The notes beneath the pieces are model-generated. The model did no database searches and had not been told where the DNA came from. It was given only the letters and a program-made list of their open reading frames with translations. A DNA stretch of 64,000 nt from Methanorbis rubei (GTDB taxonomy: Archaea; Halobacteriota; Methanomicrobia; Methanomicrobiales; Methanocorpusculaceae), in NCBI RefSeq assembly GCF_032714495.1, contig NZ_JAWDKB010000004.1, positions 124,001-188,000 on the forward strand, given 5' to 3'. The number at the start of each line of letters is the position of its first letter. Position 1 is the stretch's first letter. Both the position numbers and the translations under genes were made by a program. Positions 1 to 8,488 of this stretch are shown here, piece by piece.

Positions 1-120
1 TGCGTCCAGTTCGATGATACCGCAGGATTTCATGTAATCCTCTTTTTCTTTTCCTGCTTCCATGGAGACACCCTGCTGGATTGTCCGCCCGGTAATCAGG
101 TTTACGGTTATTTTTGTCAA
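1..120 (-). CDS. fwdD: formylmethanofuran dehydrogenase subunit D, partial (N-terminal 40 residues)
   Basis: Partial gene running off the left edge. From a TTG at 118-120 the minus strand reads (M)TKITVNLITGRTI, then QQGVSMEAGK, then a Y..SCGIIEL segment. This matches my memory of the start of FwdD/FmdD, the small molybdopterin-dinucleotide-binding subunit of the tungsten or molybdenum enzyme that reduces CO2 to formylmethanofuran, the first step of methanogenesis. An upstream ATG at 128-130 gives only two codons before a stop, and GGAGAGG lies ten bases upstream of the TTG, so I chose TTG. The neighbouring tungstate importer and FdhA fit a W/Mo-dependent enzyme. Only 40 residues are visible, so fwdD versus fmdD cannot be decided. 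Confidence 0.65.
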   Translation of the reverse strand, partial: MTKITVNLITGRTIQQGVSMEAGKEKEDYMKSCGIIELDA

Positions 121-844
121 GTTAACTCATCCTCTCCGGAGATCTTGTATGAGAGATATGTTCAAAATGTGATCAAGTGATACGAAAAACTGCAAAAGAT
201 AGGGTTCCTGACATCAGGCGGCGGCACGTAATCGTTGTCTTTTGAGTATCGGGAAGCGGCAAACGAACCACCAGGTAAATGGTACCAACTGCAGCGGTAT
301 CAACGTGACATTCTGACAGGAGCGAGATTTTTTTCCGGCTGAAGGCCGGAACCAATCTCTGCTGTCGGGCTTGATGTTGTGTCGATATATTTTTCAACGA
401 TTAGAAACAGATTACTCACTTCCCGTTCGAGGCTTCTGCATAACTGCTGACCATTCCGACGATTACCATCGACCCGCATATCAACATGTCCAAGAAACTT
501 CTGACTCCATTCGGGTTACCAAATGGACAACGTACCAAGTTGAGATGTTTCTGGATTGTGCTGATGCTGCTCCAACTCCTTTACGGAGACATAACTAACG
601 CGGTTGTGCGTATAGTCATATTCAAGGTTGCGCCAGTCTACGTAAATAGCTTCGGGCGGGGTTTTGTTCATATTTTTCTTTTGATGAATTTGAAAATTAA
701 TTACTAATGGTGTACCATTTCTCCTCCGAAGTTGTGCGTAAACTAATCTCTATTTACTTGTCAACCGTATGCGAAACCGGCGCATATTTAATAATATTTT
801 ATGGGCACGCGCAAAAATCTGCGAGATAAAAAAAGAGATGATGA
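121..844 (-). promoter_or_regulatory. long gene-poor leader between tupC and fwdD
   Basis: About 720 bases without a convincing gene. On the minus strand there is an AT-rich TATA-like stretch at about 783-802, then a strong GGAGGAG at 721-727 placed before a four-codon minigene (Met-Val-His-His-stop, 704-718), then a 51-codon ORF at 516-671. A seven-base-pair GC-rich hairpin (TTCCGGC/GCCGGAA) lies at 333-351. None of the short ORFs resembles a family I know. The stretch may be the 5' leader of the fwd operon or hold a decayed gene. Confidence 0.35.
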
Positions 845-1942
845 CTATTCGGTTTTGGGAATCAGGTGGGCTGCTGCCGTCAACCAGGAGAGACACACCG
901 GAGTGCCGGGCACAAACAGCTCGGCGAACCGGTGACGTGCCGGAACAACAACGGTGATCGGAATGTTGCAGTCAACGACAAGCTCCATTACCGGCCCGAT
1001 CTTCTGTGATGAAAGAATGGCGCCGCAGACACGGTTCTCTGCATTTTTTTCGCGGGGTGTGTCGGCGTTGTGCACGAGAATTTCCTCACCGCGAAGGGCA
1101 AGTGTTCCTGCGTCGCCGACGTGGACGTCATCAGCCTGAACAAGGAACACTCCTGCAGCAGTTGTCATCTCTGCAACTCCGTTCTGAATTTTTGTCACGG
1201 TTCCTGAGATCAGATTCTGGAACCCGACAAACGCGGCAACCTCCTCTGCTGCCGGATGATAGAACACCTCATCAGGCGTCCCCATCTGCATTATTTTTCC
1301 ATCCATCAACACAATGATCCGGTTCGCCAGTCTCATGCCCTGATTCTGATCATGCGTGTTGAGAATGATGGTCGTGTTGTGTTCCGCATTCTCGGTTCGG
1401 ATCATCTCCTCGATCATTCTGGTTGCCAGAGGATCAAGGTTTGCCGTCGGTTCATCCAGAAGAAGAAGTTCCGGGCCTGTTAACAGCACGCGGGCAAACG
1501 CAATTCTCTGTCCTTCGCCGCCGGACAGCGTACGTGCATTGCGGTCCGCATAGGTTTCCATCCCCAGTTTTTTGAGACACTCAGTTGTCAGCCGTTGAAT
1601 CTCCTCGCGTTTGTATCCGCGATACTGCAGGCCGAGCGCCACATTATCAGAAACACTGCGGTCGAACAGTACGGTCTTCTGAAACAAAATTCCCACACGC
1701 TCACGAAGAGATTTTTTGGTTTTCTTTTCAACTGAGATCTGAAAGAGCGTAAGATCTCCGCTGCTTGGCTCTTCAAGCATATCGCAGATACGCATCAGCG
1801 TACTTTTGCCGGCACCTGACGGCCCGATTACTGCGACAATCTCTCCTTTCTGCACCGAAAAACTCACATCATTCAGCGCATATTTTTCTCCGTAGATGCG
1901 GCTGATGTTTGTTAGTTCCACGGCAGGTTTTGCCTCAGACAT
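845..1942 (-). CDS. tupC: tungstate ABC transporter ATP-binding protein
   Basis: ATPase of a tungstate/molybdate importer, 365 residues, acting at the inner face of the membrane. Walker A GPSGAGKST is at residues 40-48, the ABC signature LSGGEGQR at 139-146 (the usual Q after GG is E here), Walker B LLLLDEP at 159-165, and the H-loop histidine at 197. The C-terminal third (about 240-360) looks like the TOBE ligand-sensing domain found in ModC and TupC proteins. The start overlaps the end of the permease gene by eight bases, so the two are translationally coupled. The tungstate assignment comes from the neighbouring TupA-type binding protein; molybdate is the alternative substrate. Confidence 0.85.
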   Translation of the reverse strand: MSEAKPAVELTNISRIYGEKYALNDVSFSVQKGEIVAVIGPSGAGKSTLMRICDMLEEPSSGDLTLFQISVEKKTKKSLRERVGILFQKTVLFDRSVSDNVALGLQYRGYKREEIQRLTTECLKKLGMETYADRNARTLSGGEGQRIAFARVLLTGPELLLLDEPTANLDPLATRMIEEMIRTENAEHNTTIILNTHDQNQGMRLANRIIVLMDGKIMQMGTPDEVFYHPAAEEVAAFVGFQNLISGTVTKIQNGVAEMTTAAGVFLVQADDVHVGDAGTLALRGEEILVHNADTPREKNAENRVCGAILSSQKIGPVMELVVDCNIPITVVVPARHRFAELFVPGTPVCLSWLTAAAHLIPKTE

Positions 1943-2645
1943 CCTTCTTTCCTCCCGAATGCCAGTTCTGAATTATGTTCATCGCAAAATTGACGATCAA
2001 GGCGATCGACAAAAGAATAATTCCAAGGGCAATCGATGTGGAAAACTCTCCCATCGAGGTGTTCAGTGAGATCGCTGTCGTTAACGTTCTGGTAAAGTGG
2101 CGGATGTTTCCACCAACCATCATCACGGCACCAACTTCTGCAATCGCCCTGCCGAACGCAAGCATGACACCTGAAAGAATCGCAAACTTTGCCTCGCGGC
2201 AGAGTGTGATGATCGCCTGAAATGTGTTTGCGTTCAGCGACTGAATGGTGTACTTCATCTCTTTGTCAAGACTGGAAAGTCCGGCAATGCTGAGACCGGC
2301 AATAATTGGAATGACCAGAAGCACTTGTGCAAAAACCATGGCGTTCGTTGTGTATAGAAACCTGAGTCCGCCTAACGGTCCCGAGTTTGAAACCAGCAGA
2401 TACACGAGAAGTCCCACAAGAACGGTCGGCAGTGCATACAGCGTCTGAATTGTTCCAATAACGGCACGTTTTCCCCGGAAGGTAAAGTAGTAGATCGCAG
2501 CACCGAGAGGAATTGCAATCAATGCAGCAATAAGCGTGGCTTGTGATGACACCGTCAGGCTTCGCTGTGCTATCTCCATGACTTCTGGGTCCATGGTGAC
2601 AATCAGATGAATTGCTTGCGTGACACCATCGATGATATCGTCCAT
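1935..2645 (-). CDS. tupB: tungstate ABC transporter permease
   Basis: Membrane permease of 236 residues with several hydrophobic helices and the conserved permease loop near residues 130-175 (EMKYTIQSLNANTF followed by an A..AFGRAIAEVGAVMMVGGN segment), the part that contacts the ATPase. The length is normal for TupB/WtpB-type permeases. It lies 45 bases after the binding-protein gene and overlaps tupC by eight bases. Role: moves tungstate across the membrane for the W-dependent formate and formylmethanofuran dehydrogenases. Confidence 0.85.
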   Translation of the reverse strand: MDDIIDGVTQAIHLIVTMDPEVMEIAQRSLTVSSQATLIAALIAIPLGAAIYYFTFRGKRAVIGTIQTLYALPTVLVGLLVYLLVSNSGPLGGLRFLYTTNAMVFAQVLLVIPIIAGLSIAGLSSLDKEMKYTIQSLNANTFQAIITLCREAKFAILSGVMLAFGRAIAEVGAVMMVGGNIRHFTRTLTTAISLNTSMGEFSTSIALGIILLSIALIVNFAMNIIQNWHSGGKKDV

Positions 2646-2690
2646 TGCTGCTCCGAAAAATTCGGGAAAAAAATAAATTTGATTTTGGTT

Positions 2691-3686
2691 TTATGCGGTT
2701 GCAACAGTCGGGACAGTTACCGGCGTGGTGCTGTCGATGTTGAACGGCGGAAGGGTGCTGTCAGCGAGTGTTACCATCGGGCTGAACAGGGATTTGCCGT
2801 AGACCTCTTTACCGTAGTCGCCGATAAACTTCTGACCATCTGCAGAGATGAGCCAGTTGGTGAAGTTGGTTGCAGCGTCAACGTTGGTGTCTGGGAACTT
2901 CTCCGGGCTGATGGTGATCACGGTGTAGCGGTTCAGAAGTGTCTCGCCTTCATCGATGATCGGAACAAGCGGGAGGTTGTTGTTCTTCTTGTAGGTCAGG
3001 AATGTTGCTTCGTCAGTCAGAGTGTATGCCTGTTTCTGGCCTGCAACGGTCAGGGTGTCACCCATTCCAGAGCCGGTCTCAACGTACCAGTTGCCTGGGT
3101 TGCCGCTGATGTCTGCGGTGTAGTTGAATCCTGCTGCTGCCCAGATGGCCTTCTCAGCGGAGTGGGTTCCGGAGTTGTCGCCGCGGGAGACAAAGATGAT
3201 GGACTCGTTGCCAGCCTCGCCAAGGTTCTTGAGGGTGGTAAGACCTTCTTCAGGAGTCATGTTTTTGATTCCTGCAGGATCAGACTCAGGGCCGACAATT
3301 ACGAAGTAGTTGTAGGCAACACCGCGGTGGTTGACACCGAAGCCTGAGTCCATGAACTCTGCTTCCTGCGCCGGAGCGTGGACTAAGAGTACATCAACAT
3401 CGCCGTTCTTTGCGGACTGGATTGCTTTACCAGTGCCCTGGGATGTGATCAGAAGATCAACATTGTAGGTCGTGAGGTAATAATCCTGAACAGAGTCAAG
3501 AAGTCCGGTGTCGTACAGGGACGTGGTCGTTGCGATCTTCAGCTGGTCCGGCGTTGCGGTCGGAACAGATGTAGTAGGGGTTGCGGTCTGGTTGCCGCTT
3601 TCGTCGCCGGTGCCCACACACCCGGCAGCGAAAATTACTGCGACAAGCAGAAGAACCATACCAAACACAGGTAATAATTTCTTCAT
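2691..3686 (-). CDS. tupA: tungstate-binding lipoprotein
   Basis: Extracellular substrate-binding protein of 331 residues. It starts with a lipoprotein signal (MKKLLPVFGM, a hydrophobic core, AAGC; Cys23 would be lipidated), then a Thr/Pro-rich linker. The mature part opens with TTTSLYDTG at 53-61; TTTS is the oxyanion-binding motif characteristic of TupA proteins. I chose the ATG at 3684-3686 because it begins the signal peptide; a longer ORF (to 3776) adds 30 non-signal residues. AAGGAG lies about 19 bases upstream, which is distant. A TATA-like AAAATTATAT is at 3791-3800 on this strand, giving an 80-base leader. First gene of tupABC. Confidence 0.88.
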   Translation of the reverse strand: MKKLLPVFGMVLLLVAVIFAAGCVGTGDESGNQTATPTTSVPTATPDQLKIATTTSLYDTGLLDSVQDYYLTTYNVDLLITSQGTGKAIQSAKNGDVDVLLVHAPAQEAEFMDSGFGVNHRGVAYNYFVIVGPESDPAGIKNMTPEEGLTTLKNLGEAGNESIIFVSRGDNSGTHSAEKAIWAAAGFNYTADISGNPGNWYVETGSGMGDTLTVAGQKQAYTLTDEATFLTYKKNNNLPLVPIIDEGETLLNRYTVITISPEKFPDTNVDAATNFTNWLISADGQKFIGDYGKEVYGKSLFSPMVTLADSTLPPFNIDSTTPVTVPTVATA

Positions 3687-3878
3687 CGAACTAAGTCGTT
3701 TGTTGCTCCTTGGATAAAATAGGTATAGTTGATTAAATGAACTGTATGAACACGAGACAATCATGTTTGATTTCATTTTCCTCTTTGTTCATATAATTTT
3801 ATTTTCAGTATGAAATTACGCCGGATATCTTCGCGGCGCGAAAACTGCGAATAATTATACCGGAAAACCTCTAACGAT

Positions 3879-4070
3879 ATGTGTATGTCGAACAGTTCTG
3901 ATGAAAGTATCCGCGCGGCTCTTGCAGCTGAGGGGATTGAAAATGAGATCACCTGCGCGAAGGCCCAAGGAATCTGTAAAAAATATGATATTGATCCTTC
4001 ATCGCTTGGTGTATACTGCAGCAGTATGCACATCAAAATCCGCCGCTGTATGTTTGGCTGCTTCAAATAA
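3879..4070 (+). CDS. small conserved cysteine-motif protein (KIRxCxxGCF ending)
   Basis: 63 residues, no signal peptide or membrane segment. The C-terminus IKIRRCMFGCFK matches my recollection of a small archaeal and bacterial family ending KIxxCQLGCF that is often found near molybdopterin enzymes; its function is not known to me. Cys26, Cys33, Cys47, Cys57 and Cys61 could bind metal. It is the only plus-strand gene between tupA and fdhA, overlaps the 3' end of fdhA by eight bases, and has a TATA-like ATAATTATACC at 3851-3861, about 25-30 bases before the ATGs at 3879 and 3885, which suggests a leaderless start. The second ATG is equally possible. Confidence 0.65.
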   Translation: MCMSNSSDESIRAALAAEGIENEITCAKAQGICKKYDIDPSSLGVYCSSMHIKIRRCMFGCFK

Positions 4071-6096
4071 TTTTTTCAATTTTTGCCGATCTTCCGCCGC
4101 ACCCAGTCCCAGGCATCGTATTTTGCACGAGCTCTTTTGTGGTGAACTCAACGTAGTGCGAGGGCATGAACAAGGTTCCGGGCAGAATTTCCTCGGTGAT
4201 GCGGGCGGTTGCTGAAATTTCTGCATCTCGTGTGATGAGGCGGACCGCGTCCCCTGTGACTATCTCCAACCTTTTCGCGTCAGCTGCGTTTATCTCAAGC
4301 CAGTTTCCGGTATTCGCACTGCTCTTTCGTGTCATCGAGCCGGTATCCCAGTGGAAGATGCATCTGCCGGTAGTGAACAGGAACGGGTACTCTTGATCGG
4401 TTTTTTCGTTTTCGGTCTGTCGCTCTGCCGGCAGAAATACTGCAAGCCCATCGTCTGTTGCGAAATTTTCGGTGTAGAGGGTTGGTGTTCCGGGATGATT
4501 CATGGATGGGCAGGGCCACTGGACACCGTCGGGTGAGGCAAGGCGGTCGTAGCTGATTCCTGCATACGACGGCGTGAGGCTCGCAATCTCATCAAATATT
4601 TCTGCATAGGATTTCCAGGCAAACTGATTCTGATATCCGATTGCTGATGCGATGGATGCAATGATCTCCCAGTCTGCTTTTGCCTCCCCCGGAGGTTCGC
4701 AGGCTTTATGCCAGCGCTGAACTCGTCGTTCGGTGTTGGTCTGGGTTCCGTCACGCTCGGCAAAGCAGACCGCAGGCAACACAACATCGGCAAAACCCGC
4801 GGTCTCGTTCAGAAAAATATCCTGCACTACCAGAAACTCCAGTTGTTCCAAGGCGGCCTTCGCATGATTGATGTCAAGATCAGAGAGAACCGGATTTTCC
4901 CCCATGATGTACATTGCCTTCAGCTCGCCTTCTCCCGAGATCAACGACTCCATCATCTCGGTGATTTCGTAACCGATCTTTGCCGGTGCAATGCCGTCGG
5001 AAAAGTTCCAGGCGGTTTCAAATTTTTTGTGGACCGCAGCGTCGTCAACACGTTGATAGCCGGTGAAGTAAAATGGCTGCGCTCCCATATCGCAGGCTCC
5101 CTGAATATTATTCTGGCCGCGAAGAGGATGCACTCCGGTGCCGGGCCTGCCGATGTTTCCGGTCAGAAGCTGCAGGTTTGCAAGACTGTGAATATTTTCC
5201 GCACTGCTTCCCTGCTTGGTGATGCCGGACGAGTAGATGATCGAACATCCGGGCGCTGCCATCAGTTCTGCTGCGGTTCTGATATCTTCTGCTGAAACTC
5301 CGGTAGCTTCTGCAACTGTATTCGCGGAATACTCAGGTTGCAAAATTTTTTCTCTGAACTCGTCAAAGCCTTTTGTTCGTGCGGCAATGAACTCGGTGTT
5401 CTCGCGTTTTTGGATCAGAATTTCATGCATGATGCCGTTCAGAAGCATGATGTCGGTTCCTGCATGGAACTGGAGATGCAGGTCTGCCTGCGAACCAGTG
5501 AATGTTTTTCTCGGGTCCGCACAGATGTAGGTCGCGCCCGATCTTTGTGCCTCAATAATTTTCCGACCGACCAGTGGATGCTGGGCAAATGCATTCGACC
5601 CGATAACAAAGATGCACTTTGCTTTCGCAAGATCCGGGATGCTGCCGGTCATTGCCGGATAACCGAACGAGTCAGCGAGCGGATCAACGATCGATGCATG
5701 ACACAATCTCTCGCAGTGATCGATGTGATTTGTTTTCAACACACCTCTCGCGAACTTCATCATCACATAGTTGTCCTCGTTGGACGTCCTTGGCGATGAG
5801 AGAACACAGCACTCTGACGGCTGGTACTGTCTGAACTTTTCTGCAATCAGCGTGATTGCTTCACTCCATGTTGCGGGAACAAGTTCACCGTTTTTTCGGA
5901 TGAGCGGTTGCGTCAGCCGCTCAGGACTTGCCACAAACTCCCATGCAGCCATTCCCCTTGGACAGAGTTTTCCCTCGTTGACCGGCGAGCGGGTCTTTGG
6001 CGCGACCCCGACGATCCGATCATCTCGCACAACCAGAAAGAAACTGCATCCTGTCCCGCAGTATGGGCAGGTGGTGGGAACGTACTTCAGGTTCAT
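4063..6096 (-). CDS. fdhA: formate dehydrogenase alpha subunit
   Basis: Catalytic subunit of F420- or heterodisulfide-reductase-linked formate dehydrogenase, 677 residues. The N-terminal [4Fe-4S] motif has Cys10, Cys13, Cys17 and Cys45 (CPYCGTGC ... LCPRG). The metal ligand that is selenocysteine in some family members is Cys132 here, followed by the conserved His133 (CERLCHAS). The C-terminal about 100 residues form the dinucleotide-binding domain that closes over the bis-pterin cofactor. The metal is W or Mo. The start is six bases after the tfx stop, so tfx and fdhA are an operon. No fdhB follows, which is unusual because fdhA and fdhB are usually adjacent. Confidence 0.93.
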   Translation of the reverse strand: MNLKYVPTTCPYCGTGCSFFLVVRDDRIVGVAPKTRSPVNEGKLCPRGMAAWEFVASPERLTQPLIRKNGELVPATWSEAITLIAEKFRQYQPSECCVLSSPRTSNEDNYVMMKFARGVLKTNHIDHCERLCHASIVDPLADSFGYPAMTGSIPDLAKAKCIFVIGSNAFAQHPLVGRKIIEAQRSGATYICADPRKTFTGSQADLHLQFHAGTDIMLLNGIMHEILIQKRENTEFIAARTKGFDEFREKILQPEYSANTVAEATGVSAEDIRTAAELMAAPGCSIIYSSGITKQGSSAENIHSLANLQLLTGNIGRPGTGVHPLRGQNNIQGACDMGAQPFYFTGYQRVDDAAVHKKFETAWNFSDGIAPAKIGYEITEMMESLISGEGELKAMYIMGENPVLSDLDINHAKAALEQLEFLVVQDIFLNETAGFADVVLPAVCFAERDGTQTNTERRVQRWHKACEPPGEAKADWEIIASIASAIGYQNQFAWKSYAEIFDEIASLTPSYAGISYDRLASPDGVQWPCPSMNHPGTPTLYTENFATDDGLAVFLPAERQTENEKTDQEYPFLFTTGRCIFHWDTGSMTRKSSANTGNWLEINAADAKRLEIVTGDAVRLITRDAEISATARITEEILPGTLFMPSHYVEFTTKELVQNTMPGTGCGGRSAKIEKII

Positions 6097-6101
6097 TGCT
6101 G

Positions 6102-6506
6102 CTATCCTATGTAGAGTATACCGGTGTCGTTGAGGTAGATGTGAATGTCAGTCCTTACCTCGTTCTCCCGCAGTTTTTCAGGAACTGCCGTTCTGATATG
6201 AGTAACCAGAGCACCGATATCATATTGTATTTTGATGCCGAGAGGCTGGACCGCCTCGTAGAGAATTTGCGGCGCACGGTTGATATTCGTTCCCCGTGCC
6301 AGCACACAGATGTGTGCAGCGTCCATAGAGTAGACAAACTCCAGAACATCCTTTGCCATGCGGACATTTTTCAGCGCAGATTTTTCGATGAGACTAATAT
6401 TGGATTTGTTTGTGTTGAGCATATCTGCTATCTGCTGTTGGGTCATGCCCATTTTCCTGCACTGCAGAACAGTCTTCTGCCGTTCAGTGAGAATTGCCTC
6501 TTTCAC
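6102..6506 (-). CDS. tfx: Tfx-family DNA-binding regulator
   Basis: 134 residues from a GTG at 6504-6506. Residues 22-41 form a helix-turn-helix (MTQQQIADML, NTNKSNISLI) followed by EKSALKN, and the C-terminal half is the Tfx-specific domain. Tfx was described in Methanothermobacter as binding near the molybdenum formylmethanofuran dehydrogenase operon. I chose the GTG because a TATA-like TTTTATAGG (6532-6540, minus strand) sits about 26 bases upstream and Tfx proteins begin a few residues before LTERQ; an ATG at 6620 would add 38 residues. Upstream of fdhA with a five-base gap, so it likely controls fdhA and perhaps the divergent fdhC. Confidence 0.8.
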   Translation of the reverse strand: MKEAILTERQKTVLQCRKMGMTQQQIADMLNTNKSNISLIEKSALKNVRMAKDVLEFVYSMDAAHICVLARGTNINRAPQILYEAVQPLGIKIQYDIGALVTHIRTAVPEKLRENEVRTDIHIYLNDTGILYIG

Positions 6507-6856
6507 TGTGAGATACTCTACGTTTTTTACCCTATAAAATCTGTTGTTGCCGGAGGTATTCGTGAATATTTTTCTCTTCATACCCCAACACTCATTTTTT
6601 CTTGATAACTGTCCCCTCATTCTGCATTTCGTGATTCAACGAACTACGCGCAGTATGTAAAAGCCAAAGCAAATTCGTTTTTACATTAATTTTTCGATTA
6701 TGTTAAATATATTAACTCTACTCGTGTTCAAATCTCCCCAATAAAGACTTCGAACCTGACAAATCAATAGACAGATTATAAATATGCCCTCTGACAATTT
6801 TCAAATAACACAACTCTGTACGCTTGTCTGGCGGAAGAGGTGTGAGGTGTGTATTT
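6507..6856. promoter_or_regulatory. divergent promoter region between tfx-fdhA and fdhC
   Basis: 350 bases between oppositely oriented formate genes. For tfx there is a minus-strand TATA at 6532-6540. For fdhC there is a clean TTATAAATA at 6776-6784, about 75 bases before its ATG. Between them an inverted repeat ATGTAAAA/TTTTACAT (6655-6662 and 6679-6686, 16-base spacer) could be a regulator site. No further gene is seen. Confidence 0.55.
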
Positions 6857-7717
6857 ATGGTAACATTCAGCCCGGCGCAGGTTTGCGTCAAAATTGGTAC
6901 AGCAGGAAAGTCCAAGTGCTGTCTTCCTGCAGGCAACATGTTTGTCCGTGCCTTCCTTGCGGGTGTTTACATCGCAATGGGTGCGGCTCTCGCAACAGTT
7001 GGTTCAACCGGCGTTGCAGATTTCCTTGGTCCAGGATTCGGCCAGCTCATTACGGGTGCTCTCTTCCCGGTGGGTTTAGTCCTCGTCGTTCTTACTGGTG
7101 CAGAACTTTTCACCGGTGACGCAATGTTTGCCCCGATGGCAATTCTTCAGGGTCAGAGCACACTGAAACATCTGGTTTATCTCTGGGTTGTTGTCTACAT
7201 CGGTAACCTGATTGGTTCTCTCTTCATGGCAGTTCTCGTCAGCTATGGTCCCTACACCGTCTGGGATGCAGCAGGTGTTGCAACCATTACTGCGTTTGGA
7301 ACAAGGGCAATAGCAATTGCAACAGCAAAAGTATCTTACTTCGGCCCGATGGGTATCTTGTCAGTCTTCTTCAAAGGTATCCTTTGTAACTGGCTCGTCT
7401 GTCTCGCAATCTTCCTTGCACTCGCAGCCGATGAAGTAATCAGCAAGATCGTTGCAATCTGGTTCCCGATCATGGCCTTCGTTGCCAGCGGATACGAACA
7501 CTGTGTCGCAAACATGTACTTCATTCCGGCAGGTATCATCACCAATGCAATTGGTAACGGTTCTGCAAACACAGAAATCCTGAATTGGGGTACAATGTGG
7601 ACAAGTAACATCATCTGGTCCACCATTGGAAACATTGTTGGTGCAGTCATCTTCATGGCAGTTATCTACTATTACTGCTACAAGACTGAGATCTGCGCAC
7701 TCTGTGAAGCCAAATAA
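6857..7717 (+). CDS. fdhC: formate transporter, FNT family
   Basis: 286-residue membrane channel of the formate/nitrite transporter family, importing formate for FdhA. Six hydrophobic helices are visible, with family landmarks such as LTGAELFTGD after helix 2, GILCNWLVCLA, and a GYEHCVANMYFIP segment. I chose the ATG at 6857 because GAGGTG at 6843-6848 is well spaced; an in-frame extension to 6824 has no such site. Divergent from tfx-fdhA, and followed by a good intrinsic terminator, so it is probably monocistronic. Confidence 0.93.
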   Translation: MVTFSPAQVCVKIGTAGKSKCCLPAGNMFVRAFLAGVYIAMGAALATVGSTGVADFLGPGFGQLITGALFPVGLVLVVLTGAELFTGDAMFAPMAILQGQSTLKHLVYLWVVVYIGNLIGSLFMAVLVSYGPYTVWDAAGVATITAFGTRAIAIATAKVSYFGPMGILSVFFKGILCNWLVCLAIFLALAADEVISKIVAIWFPIMAFVASGYEHCVANMYFIPAGIITNAIGNGSANTEILNWGTMWTSNIIWSTIGNIVGAVIFMAVIYYYCYKTEICALCEAK

Positions 7718-7736
7718 TCACATACGATGAGATTGG

Positions 7737-7760
7737 AAACCGACAGACTCGTCGGTTTTT
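7737..7760 (+). terminator. intrinsic terminator after fdhC
   Basis: Perfect eight-base-pair stem AAACCGAC/GTCGGTTT with a six-base loop, running into a T-rich tract, 20 bases after the fdhC stop. Confidence 0.7.
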
Positions 7761-7871
7761 CAATCCACCTCTTTTTGATTTTCTCAAACTTACAGACTAT
7801 ACATATATTTATGGGATCGGAATATATCTAGAGTAAGAATTCCGGTATCCCGGGGCTTTGTGTGAATTATT

Positions 7872-8432
7872 ATGAAAATTCGTGGTATAACAATCGGCAT
7901 CTCCCCGCTGCATATCGCTGTGGTGATATTTTTCCTGGCACTCTTCATTGTGTCCTACTTTGTGACAACTGATCCTGCCTATCTGTACTGGGGTATTCCT
8001 CTGTCCCTCGCACTGTTTATCATCCCGATTTACAACAGCTACAGTGTCGGCACCCAGTATGTGCGTCTTCTTCCGCAGTATGAAGAAGAGTCCAAATTCG
8101 TCAGGATCAAAAACATCAATCTCCGGACTCTTGGAAAACCGGTACGTGTTGAAGGAGTTGTTCAGGCAAAGAAAGGCGAGTGGCTCTGCCGCCCTGCGGT
8201 CACGATCTTTGACGGCTCAGCTGCTATCACCGCAAAAAAATCCGTGCCTCTTGAGATCGAGATCGCGGTTGGTGACAATGTCGAGGTTGTCGGCATGGTT
8301 GTTCGCAGGTTTACGATCTTCGGCGATGTGATGATTCATGCGATCGGAATCAAAAAGGTGGAGAACCTTACTCCTTTCGAGGATGAAACCGAAACTGAAC
8401 CAACAGAACCGGTTCGCATAAAAAAATACTAA
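7872..8432 (+). CDS. membrane protein with soluble OB-like domain, unknown function
   Basis: 186 residues. Two hydrophobic helices fill residues 12-52, followed by a soluble domain of alternating strands (GKPVRVEGVV, CRPAVTIFDG, GDNVEVVGMVV) that resembles an OB fold like those of NfeD-type proteins; I do not recognise a named family. The tail is Glu/Thr-rich and ends RIKKY. A TATA-like ATATATTTATGG lies near 7802-7813, about 60 bases upstream. It stands alone between fdhC and the reductase gene, with no clear operon partner. Confidence 0.6.
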   Translation: MKIRGITIGISPLHIAVVIFFLALFIVSYFVTTDPAYLYWGIPLSLALFIIPIYNSYSVGTQYVRLLPQYEEESKFVRIKNINLRTLGKPVRVEGVVQAKKGEWLCRPAVTIFDGSAAITAKKSVPLEIEIAVGDNVEVVGMVVRRFTIFGDVMIHAIGIKKVENLTPFEDETETEPTEPVRIKKY

Positions 8433-8488
8433 CTCTTTTTATTCCTCTATCATAGGGTATTAATGGTATTCGCGAGAAATCATTCCTC

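Noticed and set aside
173-707. Short ORFs of 73-75 codons on both strands between fwdD and tupC
   Set aside because: Overlapping frames on both strands, no ribosome sites in useful places, no recognisable sequence.
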